From NCBI GenBank assembly GCA_002104895.1, contig MCFG01000283.1:1-64000 (forward strand): a stretch of DNA of 64,000 nt, in the 5' to 3' direction. This document shows positions 38,213 to 49,900 of this stretch, in pieces. The stretch's first letter is position 1. Each line of letters starts with the position of its first letter. The position numbers and the translations under genes are program-made. The stretch comes from Anaeromyces robustus. Lineage: Eukaryota; Neocallimastigomycota; Neocallimastigomycetes; Neocallimastigales; Neocallimastigaceae. The notes beneath the pieces are model-generated. The model was not told the origin of the DNA. It saw nothing but the letters and a program-made list of their open reading frames with translations, and ran no database searches.

Positions 38213-38356
38213 TTTTATGTATTTTATTAAATGTACTAAATCTAAATATAAAAAATGTATATTAAATAATTATCTATAATAAATAATTAATAAAAAAAAA
38301 CATGGGAAGTGGATTCACTTCCTTTAGTCTAAAAAAAAAAAAAAAAAAAAAAAAAA
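38213..38356 (+). repeat. Dispersed retroposon 3' tail with hairpin (copy 5, best preserved)
   Basis: ATTTTATTAAATGTACTAAATCTAAATAT, then a perfect 7-bp hairpin GGAAGTG-GATT-CACTTCC (38,305-38,322), TTTAGTCT and 26 A residues (38,331-38,356). Confidence 0.85.
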
Positions 38357-38360
38357 GAAG

Positions 38361-39403
38361 TTCAGATTCGATTCAAAAATTGATAATCATTATTAGTGCT
38401 GGGTTTAAAAAAATTAATTGAAATTTTGAAAATAAATCAAAGAGACCTTTTTTATTATTTAAAAGTTTATTGACTTTTTTTATTAAAAAGTGGACTTTTA
38501 ATTTTTATTAATTTTATTTAATTTTTTGCTAAGTTTTTTGCTTATTTTTTTATTTTTTATTTTTTATTTTTTATTTTTTTTTTATTTAAGAATTCAAATT
38601 GATTTAAAAGTTAAATAATTAAAAATAAAAATAAAAAATTAGCAAAAAATTAAATAAAAAAAGAAAAAAAATTTTTTTTAATCACTTTAAATAATTTTAT
38701 TTTAATTTTTATAATTATTTTTTTGTATTTTTTTGTATTTTTTTATTTTTTTTATTTTTTTTTCATTTTTTAATATTTTTTATAGAATTAAAAAAAGAAA
38801 AATTTAAAGTGAAATTTAATTAAACAAAAAATGAAACTTAAAAGAATTTTAAAGTAAATAAAAAAATTTATTTTAGAATTTTTTAGATTTTTATTTTTAT
38901 CCGTTTAGAAGTTAAGTAAAATGGGAAAAGAAAAAAGAAATTCCGCATTTTAGAAATGGAATTTTTTTGTTAAAAAAAAAAAAAAAGCGGAAAAAAAAGA
39001 AAAAAAATTTTAAAATTTTTTAATTGGAAAAAAAGTGGAATTTTTAATATCGTTGACGCAAAAAAAAAAAAAAATTAAATAAGAACTAAAAAAAAAATAT
39101 AATAAAGATTTATTTTTGAGAAATAAATAAAATAATAATAATAATAAATAAATAATAATAAATAATAATAATTAATAATAATAATAATAATAATAAGTAA
39201 TAATAATTAAGAATAATAATAAATAATAAAGAGTCACTTTCAATTATAAAACGTTTGTTTTCTTTCTTTCTTTATTTATTATTCTTTATTTATTATTAGT
39301 TATTACCTAATATTCTTCTTTTTTTATTGTTCTTAAATAAAAAATAATTATTAAAAAAACAATTGTTATTACTATTTCTTTTATAATCAATAATCTTGGA
39401 ATT
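38361..39403 (+). repeat. 1-kb dispersed repeat R, copy 2
   Basis: Collinear with 11,941-13,010. Its right edge (CTTGGAATT) falls inside the reverse-transcriptase frame of the adjoining LINE, whose minus-strand frame runs on into it for 36 codons of A/T-rich filler before a stop at 39,296. Confidence 0.8.
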
Positions 39404-41911
39404 AAAGCATTTTCCTTGTATACCAAGGGTATAAATTTTCGATAAAATGTTATAGATGGGCACAGAATCGTAAGCTTTTTTAAGATCCAGAAAAGCTAAA
39501 TAAGTATCTTCCCCTTTGAATTTACGTCTTTGACAAATAGAAAGAATAGAGATAAAAAGACTAATACATTCTTCCTTATTCCGAAAGCCAAATTGTTCTG
39601 GTCTAATGAATTCATGACTTATACCATATTCAGAAATTCTAGAAGCAATAATTTTCGAAAGAATCTTAATACCATTATTGATAAGAGAGATACCACGATA
39701 GTTATCACAATTAGAAAGATCGCCTTTTTTTGGGATAGAAACAATGGATGCATTATTCCAAAAAATAGGAAAATCACCATTCCAAATACGATTAATTAAG
39801 AAATGGAAACAACTAAGACCAGCCGGAACATAGGAATCATTATTTACAGAGTCATTCGAAGAGGAATCAGGAATTAAAGCTTTATAAAATTCAATAGGGA
39901 TACCATCGGGACCTGAGGCTTTAAAGTTAGGGATAGAAAGGATGGCCTTTTTGATTTCTTCAATGCTGATATCTTGGTTAATATCCCATACTATGTTATT
40001 TCCACTCTTTATACGATTAATAGCGGGAGAATTCTTCCAGAATTTTTTATTCATGCTATGTCCAGTAGAGTCATAACTAAGTTTCTTATAATAATTGCAC
40101 CAAACATCTAATTGATCTTTAGTACTATACACTAAGTTATCTTGGTGGTCTCTGATAGGATGAGGTATAAATAACTCCTGATTGTTATTTTTAATATTCT
40201 TCTTAATCCATGACCATGATTTTCTGCTGTCATTTTTTAAGGTAGCCTCGCAGCCTACTTTAATCCAAAATAAATAGTTTTGTCTTCTAAATTCATTACA
40301 TTTTTTATGAATAGATTGGCATAATTTATTATAAGAGGCAACAAGGATAATAAATTGATTATGTTCATAATCCAAATGGCTCTTTTTAATTTGTCGATAT
40401 TTCAAGCTTTTGATTCTTTGAAGACAGTAATATATTACGTGACATATGGAACATTGATTTCCTAATTTCAGTAGAAGATGTAATTTCAAGGTCCTCTGCA
40501 ATTGAATTAGAAGTATTAATAAACTTATCAACTAGATCATCAATAGAAAGAGAAGGATTATTAAAAATCTCATTATTTAAAATAGCAAACTTGTTATTGT
40601 CAACAATATCGTTTTTCATTTCCTTACAGCGAATTCTATTCCATTGAACAACCTTTTTTGGGTGAGTAAAGGAGAGATCAACAAAATTTTTCTTACAATA
40701 TACTAACATTGGTTTATGATCAGAGACTGGGTGATAATCAATAAAGGAAGCATAAGATATAAGGTTCAACATTTTATAATTAACCAAAGCATGATCAATA
40801 TCTGAAGATAAATTACCTTGAACCCAAGAGATTCTTGAACTATTGAGAGGTAAAATTATCCAACCATTAATCGGTGATATTTTTTCTTCAAGGTCCACTG
40901 TTTTCATGTTAAAATCCCCAACAAGAATAGAAGCATGATCACGATGAATATTAAGCCAATCAATAACTTCTGCTAAAGCACACTTCACTTGTGTAGAATG
41001 AGAGCTGACAGGGATATATACATTTCCAACAGAGCATTTAGAGTCGTATATATTATAATTAGTTAAGGAAATAATGTAATTAAATGAATTCTCTTCAAGT
41101 ATTGCTTGACAAGATTTATGATAACCTAAAAATAAACCTCTCATGCCTGGAATACTATCAACGGCTCTTCTAACAAAATAACGGTAATTGGGAATAGTGA
41201 CTTTACATGGTTGACTACTATTGGCACCAGAACCGTTCTTTGTTTCTTGAAAACAGAGAAAAAGAGGTTTGAATAATGTGATAAAGTATTCGATACTATC
41301 TTTTTTTCATGGTTCCATCCATTGGTATTCCAACTGAGACAAAAAGTAAATTTATCTTTGATAGAATTAAGAGAGTTGAGATTAGAGTGTATACTAACTA
41401 ATGAGTTGCGTTGAGAAGAATCTGAAGTATTAGATTGTGAGGATGTTATAGTAGAATTACTTTGGTTATTAATTGAATCATTAAAGTTTGTTGTAGAATT
41501 ACTTTGGTTATTGATTGAATCATTAAAGTTTGTTGAAGAAGAAAATAGTTGATTTCTGGTCTGTTGAAGTGATCTTTTACGAATATAATGAGTGCAATTA
41601 CTATACGACAAGCGAGCATTTGAGATATGTGATACAAATTTCTTTTTGAAATCATCAAATTTGAAGTCAGATGATAAAACCTTGATCCTAAAATACCAAC
41701 CTCTAGAACACATAGATCGTTTAACTGAAAGAATGTACTTGTTGAACTCCTTAAATTTCGATTCCAGAAAATCCATCATATATGCATTGGTCCATGAGTG
41801 AAGGCCATTGATGAAGATAATGCTAGTGTTGTTAATATCAATTCCATAACAACGGAAACCACGAACAAACACATTACTATTTTCGTTACTATTATAAAAA
41901 TTCCGTACCAT
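39404..41911 (-). mobile_element. LINE (non-LTR retrotransposon) with APE-type endonuclease and truncated reverse transcriptase
   Basis: Read from 41,911 downward. The N-terminal part is Asn/Ser-rich, with a duplicated 14-residue unit (TNFNDSINNQSNST). An endonuclease/exonuclease/phosphatase domain follows: LSWNTNGW near 41,330, GDFNM near 40,910 and SDHKP near 40,720, the usual metal-binding and catalytic His motifs. Reverse-transcriptase blocks come next: KASGPDGIPIEFYKAL near 39,900, QFGFR and FLDLKKAYDS near 39,480. The catalytic YADD box, the thumb and everything 3' of them are absent because the element stops at repeat R (39,403). Domain order is that of APE-type LINEs, such as those of L1 or fungal Tad type. 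The coding sequence is in three frames, with breaks near 41,140 and in 40,386-40,531, so it cannot be active. Confidence 0.85.
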
Positions 41912-41973
41912 TGTGATTATATATATTTAATATTGAAAAAAATAAAAAAGAAAAATGAAAGTGCAAAACTAAA

Positions 41974-41986
<13 letters not shown>

Positions 41987-42015
<29 letters not shown>
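41987..42015. repeat. 29-base T run near the LINE 5' side
   Basis: Uninterrupted T run followed by AAACTAAAAAG, resembling the poly(A) side of a minus-strand retroposon. Confidence 0.6.
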
Positions 42016-42020
<5 letters not shown>

Positions 42021-42496
42021 AAAAAGATCGAGTTAAAAAAAATGTAGACTAGTAATAACTGAATGTAAATTTTTCACTGTTGTTTAAATTTTACAATTGT
42101 TTATCTTCTTTACACTATTATAAAAACACTTTTAGAATATTGATAGTTGTTATAAAATCTCTTTTTGCGAATGTAAATATATTTGAAATCTTGTAAATTC
42201 TTAAATTCATGAAAATTAAAAAAAAGTTAAAGGTGAAGAACTCAAAAATAACTATTCTAAACTCTAATAAAGTATAAGCACATGCATTTGAGTGAATCAA
42301 GCTCATACAATAATTAACGCAATTACAATGGATTCATACAGTGATAATATACAGAAATACATGAAAGGTAAATTTAAAAGAAAATACAAATATCTCATTT
42401 CCTGCATATCCAGCTTATATATATTATTAGAAAAAAGAACAATTATTTAGGAGACTTCATAAAATGCCCTTAACGTCGCCATGTATCGACAGGCAT
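42016..42496. other. Intergenic, no gene seen
   Basis: A/T-rich unique sequence without a supported frame. Confidence 0.45.
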
Positions 42497-42733
42497 TTAC
42501 CCTCTTCTGAGCATTCCAAATGAATGGAAGTACAGGTCCTCAGAAGAGGAGCTATGATGATACAATTTGATAGGAGTACTCCAATCAAATTGTATCATCA
42601 TAGCATATCCAAATTGGCAATAACCCTTAATACCTAGTTCAATGGATAAAACTCCATCCCAAGGTAATAAACTTTTATATATTTTCAACTTAATAATTCC
42701 TTTACCCCTTTTATCGAATTGTAACTTTTCCAT
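42497..42733 (-). CDS. Small ORF, hypothetical protein (78 aa)
   Basis: ATG at 42,733 to TAA at 42,497. Composition is protein-like, with Trp, Gly, Tyr and Phe well spread (KLKIYKSLLPWDGVLSIELG; QFGYAMMIQFDWS), unlike the low-complexity frames around it. It could be a small gene or one exon or remnant of a larger one; no family is recognised. Two perfect or near-perfect inverted repeats cover its last third, so its C-terminal part may be of recent, rearranged origin. Confidence 0.4.
   Translation of the reverse strand: MEKLQFDKRGKGIIKLKIYKSLLPWDGVLSIELGIKGYCQFGYAMMIQFDWSTPIKLYHHSSSSEDLYFHSFGMLRRG
42501..42604. repeat. Two adjacent hairpins
   Basis: Hairpin 1: CCTCTTCTGAG (42,501-42,511) pairs with CTCAGAAGAGG (42,539-42,549). 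Hairpin 2: 42,551-42,604 is a 54-base palindrome with a single mismatched pair, its centre GGAGTACTCC. Confidence 0.95.
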
Positions 42734-42857
42734 AACTAAATTTTTACCAATAATTAATATACATATATTATATTATATTATTTTACTAAATAATAACCAA
42801 TTCAATAAATTTATTTTTACCATTTTATCTTTCTTCTTTTTTTTATCACATCAATAA

Positions 42858-43968
42858 AATACAAATAAATTTAACACTTTATTTTAGAAAAATAAATAGT
42901 AATAATAAATGTTTTTTTTTTTTTTTTAATTTTTTTTTTATTTATTTTTTTTATTATTTAAAAAATTTGCGTTAACAATAAAGTTTAATTTACAAATTAT
43001 TATTTATTTTTAATTTTTATCAAATAAAATTTTCTTGCTCTTGGTTTTTTTCTTCCTTAATTCATTACTTTTGGTGATTTTAAATTTGTAATTTTGAATT
43101 TTGAAATTTTTTTTTTTTTTAGTTTTATTTTCAATAATTATATTATTAATATTATTACTTTTTTTTAACTACAAATTTAAATTACCTTTTTTTCATGAAT
43201 AAGAAAGTTTTTCTTCTTTATATATATATATATTATTTATATTATTTATATATATGCTTAAATATTTTACACAATTCTTTTTTTTTTTTTTTGTTCTATT
43301 TTTAAATTGTATATATATATATATATCATTATTATTATTATTATTTTTTTATACAATGTTTTTATTTATATATATATATATATTTCACCATTAAAAAATG
43401 TTTCAATACATATATATTTTAAATACTTTGCTTACTACTACTAATTTTTTTATAATAATTAAAGGAATTAATAGAAATAATGTTAAATTTTTTTTTGTTA
43501 ATTATTAATTATTAATATTATTATAAATATTATTAATTTACTAATGAATAAAAATAAATAATTTTTTTCTTCAATATTTTTTTAAATTTTTGAGCATAAA
43601 TTTTCTATATATATATATATATATATTTTAATTAATTATTATTAATTATTTTTAATTTTTTTTTTTGAAATAATTAAAATATTTTTTTGTTTTTTTTTTC
43701 TTGTAATTACTTTTTTACCTTTAAAATAATTAGTATTAATCCTTTAAAATAATTATAGCATTTTATAATATATTTTTAAATTAATATATTGGATTATTAT
43801 TTCATTATTTGTTTGTTTTTTTTTTATTAATGATAAGTATGATTAAACGTATGTTTATTGTAAAATAAATAAAACTATTAATAAATATGTTTAAAAATTA
43901 CTGAATTTTTTTTTTTAAATTTTACTATATAAGATATTTTCTTTTAGATGATAAATATTATTTTATAT
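42858..43968. other. 3' flank of the giant scaffoldin-like gene
   Basis: Extremely A/T-rich, with AT dinucleotide runs near 43,220, 43,310, 43,370 and 43,605. On the minus strand AATAAA-type words occur about 110 bases after the stop (near 43,855) and could serve in polyadenylation. No gene. Confidence 0.5.
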
Positions 43969-46900
43969 TTAATATTGAATTAAGAAAGCAAAAACAAATA
44001 GTATTATATAGAAAGTAATTGAAGGTATTTTATGAATTAATGAAAGGGCACCACTTGGTGCTTGAGTTGGTGTAGAGGTTGGTTTAGAGGTTTCAGATGA
44101 TTTAGTAGGAGGTGCTGATGTTTCTTGAGCTGTAGTTGGAGTTGGTCTTGGTTGGTAAGAGGTGGTGTGTTCAGTATTTGGTTCAACCAACATATTTGGA
44201 TCCAATTTACCTTTTTCCTCTTCATCACATTCATAATAATCTTCTCCTTTCTTAATGTATGATCCACTTTCACATATACTACTTTCTGGATCTGGATCAA
44301 TATATCTACTTTCTTCATCTTCACCAGTAGAACATATATATACATCCTTACTTTCACCATCTTCAAGTTTAATGGTAATTGGATCTCCTGGACATTCCAT
44401 TACTCTACATTTAACATTCTTTGGTTCATCATTTTCTGTTTCATTGTCATTAGCATCAGCACTTTCAGTTTCAGCTTCTCCATTAACTTCATTGGCTTGT
44501 ACATTATATTCTTTAAATCTCTTTTGCTTTCTCTTTCTAAGATCTGGATCTTCCAAATCTTTGTCAGGTACATATTCTTCTTCCTCTTCTTCTTCTTCTA
44601 CTTCAACACATTCATATACTAAATCATTTGGTTCAGATATGAAGTAACCTTCCTTGTCAACCTTTTCACATTCTAATTTATCTTGTTCTTCTGTGGCTGT
44701 ACATTCCATTAATTCATCATCGATGTAATAATAGCCTCCTTCTGTAGCTTGTGTACATACAATTTCATCCTTATCATTCTTTACACAAGCAACTACTTCA
44801 CCATCAGTAGTCATCTTACTACCTTCTTTATCAATATTCTTACAGGTTATTTCTTCATTGTTATCTAATTCACATTCTACATAACTTCCATCATCTAACT
44901 TGTAAACACCTGGTTCAGTAATGTTTTCAATTCCACTAGTATTTCCTTCGCTTTCTTCTCCTTCATCTTCTTCTTCTTCGAAACTATCAACATTACCTTC
45001 ATCTTCATTTTCTTCTCCATTAGCTTCATTACCTTCTCCTTCTCCTTCTTCATCACCCTTTTCAGTATTCTCTTCTTTTTCTTCTTCTTCTTCACCACCT
45101 TCTTCTTCTTGACGCTTTCTTAAATCTCTTCTTGATCCATCATACTTTACAACAACGAAATGATTATCGGTCATAGTAGTGTAATCAATGTAATATCTCA
45201 CACCTTCTGGTTCTATTTGATAACAATCTCCCTTCTTACTACATATGTAACCAACAGTACCTTCCTTTTCATAATCCTTTCTTCTAGTAACAGCATGTCC
45301 TTCCTTAGTAATGAAGTAATAACCATCTAATAATTGAACAACGGAATCATCATTCAATCTATATAATTTATTATTAACAATCTTATAGGTATCAACTGTC
45401 TTTTCAGTGGCAACACATTCATTATTATCTTCGCCTACTAAGTACAATACATTAGATGATAAACATACATCACCAGCATTTAATTCACCATCCTCAACTA
45501 CACATCTTTGTCCATTTTCACTAACTTCAACATTACATTCTCTTTCAATAGTAAAGGCCTTATCTTCTTCACCTGTGAATTGAGCAATAGCGTATGGGTC
45601 TGGAGCACGGTTAAGATAACTACCGACTTCAGGTTTAACACTTTCACAACTACCACCATTATCACATTTAATAAGTTTGGTATTAACTAAGTCTTCAGAA
45701 TCTAAAGCTCTTTCCTTTGTGACATCAATAGCGTAGTAACCTTCTTCACTTACTGTATAGATTTCCTTTTCTTTTACCATTATTAATTTTTGTTTACCAT
45801 TATCGTAATAAACTGGGGTTTCATCACTACCTACTTTACATAGTTTAATTTCATTGTTTTCACCACTAAGTCCATTAATTATATAGAATTTACCATCGGA
45901 TATACAATAATCACCAATATTAAATATTACACTTTCATTAGCACAACTTCCTCCATCCTTATTATAAGTACAAGTAACACTCTTAATACTATAAGATTCA
46001 CCATCATATACAACATAAGTATTTTTATTAGCAATATTTATATAAATTCCACTTTCTAACTCAATCTTTTCAATACTTCCATCTTCATTCATTAGAAGAA
46101 TATTATTTTCATCTACACTATTACTTGCTGCTCTACCTTCAGAGTTAAATACATACAAACCAATTTCGGTAACCTTCTTCAACTTCTTGCCGTCTTTATC
46201 ATATTCAAATATCTTACCATCTGAAAGGAATCTTTCACCAGTAGTTAATACAGCAGAATCAACACTACAACTACTTCCATCACAGACGTATATTAAAACA
46301 TTTTCACCACTTTCTTCAACTAATTTATTATTCTGATTAACCATATAATATCCTGGTTTAACCAATGTTACATATTCACCATTAAATTTAACAAGTTTAC
46401 TTACAGCAGTTCCATTTAATTTACCTCCAATTTTATCAGATGTTAAATATAATGGTGATTCAGCAGCAGCACTTAAACAATTTCCTGTTTCAATAGCTGA
46501 AGTTGCAGTTTCCGTAATTAAATACATCTTATTTCCAACTTCTTTACCATCCTTATTATAACAATAATTACCTGCTTCAATAGTTTCTTCTTCGGTAAAT
46601 GTCTTACAGTTACTTGTACCATCCTTATTTTCAGTAACCTTGCATGTTACAATTTCACCGGCATTCCATGAACTACCATCATTGGTTATAACACTCTTAA
46701 CATTTCCTCCCTTATTAACGTATATACCTGGTGAATTACTTTGCGTAATATCATTTTGAATTAATACTCCATTAACATTCAAAACTTCAAAGGCACTTAT
46801 AACAGTATCCTTAGCAACTACTGCCTTTTGCTTATTATTAATGAAGAAGTATCCTTCTTCCATTTCGACTGCCCATTTATCAACATCTACATTCTTAATT

Positions 46901-49900
46901 AATGGTAATTTCTCTGCCAACTTATTTACATATCTATTACCAACATCAATTTTGTCACTATTTACTAATTCACATGACTTTCCATTACAACTATATAATT
47001 CTCCTTCAACTTCTTCATTACTTTCTAATGGAATACCTGTTGATTTATCTAATAAAACATATCCATTTACATTTACAACTGATATTTGATCATTTTTAAC
47101 TCGTAAAAGTTGTTTATCTTTCTCAATATAGGCGTATGCATTTCTTCCAACACTACTTACAGACTTATAACTATATTCACCATCACGTTTAGCTAATTCT
47201 GATTCGCCTTTAATAATTACAATTTGTTTATTATCAATACATATATCACCACTTTCCATTGGTTCACTTGAAGTAACAGTTATTCCATCCTCTTCAACAG
47301 TACAAGTTGGAACTGAAACTGGTTTTTGCCATACTCCTTTCATCTCAACAATAATAGCTTCACTTGGATTACTTTGACTTACATATTTACCATCACTAAC
47401 ATTTTCCATAATGTTTACAATTTCCATTCCTTCCTTTCTTACTTCAAAAGCATAGGCAACTTCCTTTCCTACTGATACAGACTTTCCATTTTCATTAAAG
47501 AAGTAATATCCATCTTTTGAAGTTTTAACCCATGTAGATTTTTCACTATCATAGTATAATATAACAGGAATCTCTTTATTATCATTAGCAAAATTCATAT
47601 AATATTTACTCTTTAAACTCTTAGTAATACCGCATTTTCCTTCTTTGCATGAATAGGCAATAGCTCTATTTTCTTTCTTATTATCATAAATCTTTCCATA
47701 CAAATCTACTACATATATACCTGACTTTTCGATACGGTTATAACTATCCTTACTAAGTGCATATAAACTATCATCTACAAGATAATAATATATTCCATCA
47801 TCGGTACTGAACATACAATTATTATTATCATCAGATTTCTGTGAAATTTCTACCTTTGGAATACAAATACCTCTACTACTTTCATAACAAAATTCTTGTG
47901 GTTCAATCAATTCACGAATTTCGTAGGATTTACATCCTTTTCTTCCTGTTACAACAACATTATCTACTGCTAGTTCAGCATCTTCCCATTTATCATTAGT
48001 ATTTTCAACCATTAATCCTTTAAATACATAAAATCCAGATTTTTTAATTCCTTCTGTAACATCGTTAACATTACCATTTACTATTTGAAGTACTTTATTA
48101 ACTCTATTATCCGCTTTGTTAATACCATATCCATCTTCAAAGAAGAAGTAATAACCATCATCCTTTACTATTTTCCATAATTTAGTTCCTGAATTATATT
48201 CTAATACATTTTCTTTTCCATTAGATTTATTAACCATTACATTTCTCTTCTTAAATTCTTCCAATTTTTGAACATTACATGGTAAACTCTTTCCATCGTA
48301 ATAGCATACTTCATATTGCGCAGTATTTAAATTCTCTTCAACAGTATTTATAAATGGTTCAAATACATTGCCATTCTTTTTCATAGCATATATTCCTTCG
48401 TCAACTTCATCTAACTCTCTTGTTAATTTTTTATATAATTTATTATCAATTATAACAAATACATTTTCTATTTTATTACTATTTTTTATCTTAAGAAATT
48501 TATTTCCACTATCATATTCAATTATACCACTGACTATTTTCTTTAATCCTAGAGTAATTTCACCTTCTTTAGCGAAATTAATATATATATTCTTCATGTT
48601 AATATCATCTTCTGTTAATGTTTTTAATTCACCGTCTTTCGTTAATTCATATAATTTACTGTATCTTTCATCACCATTTACACTACCATCTTCATTAAAT
48701 AAATAATATCCGGGTTGATCAACATTCATGAACTTTTTACTTAATTTATTATATTTCAATAATTGATTATTACCATTTCCAGCTCCATTAATTATAACAT
48801 CTGATTCAACATTTATTATCTCCTTTTCTGCACAATTACCATTTCCACATTCAATTACCTTATATGGAATTTCATATATATCACTACTAAATCCTTCCAT
48901 TTTATCATTTAACACAAATATACCACTTTTCATTCCTTGTACTGAAAGTCCATCCAGTCTATATAAATTAGATCCACTCATGTAATACTTAACAGCATCT
49001 ACTCCACCAGTATGACATAACTTCTTAGTAACTGACTCTTCTCCACTCTCTTGTACACTTACTTCAACAATATACAACTTTTTGGTATTTCCTGATAATG
49101 TGTAGCAAATATCATTATCGGTTAATGTAACTTCTTCACTATCTCCATCACAAGTCTCATCATTATTTACTTTACATTTTTTAATATCAGTATTAATTGT
49201 ATAAGATCCTTCATAGTTATTAACAACAACAATCTCATTATTACTATCTGTTACTGCACTATTTATATATTTACCATTGTTAACAGCATTACCATATCCA
49301 TCAAATACTCCAGTATCTGGTATTTCTTCCTTTATATTTGCTGCAACATTTTTACTGTTAAAGAAGTAATAACCACTACTACTTTCTTTCATCCATTTAT
49401 TTCCTTTACCATAGTATACACCATTACTTCCTATATTATCATTAGCATAATAATAAGCATCTTCTCCTGAATAACTACTACATTCATATATATCAGTTTC
49501 TTTCATCTCATTAGTATCTGGATTCTCCTCCATTCTGTAACCACATAAATATGCTCCTTTGGAATTTCCTTTAAGTTCCGTTTGTACAGTTAAATTAAAT
49601 GGTTTATTCTTTTCTCCAATTATATAATAACCAATATATGGATTATTATCATTACCTCCGTCAGTAAACATTAACATTTCATTCTTTTCAACTCTTACAA
49701 TACTATTATATACATATCCACCTGAAAATTCTACATCATCTAAATTAACGTAACTTGTTCCTTCATCATATTTTACACAATTTTCAGATGAAGCATTTTC
49801 AGAAATTGGACTTATAGCTAAATATAAACCACTGTATTCACCATCACTGACTATACATGGAGAACCTACCGGAATAATTTCTCCTTCTTGTACATTAATA

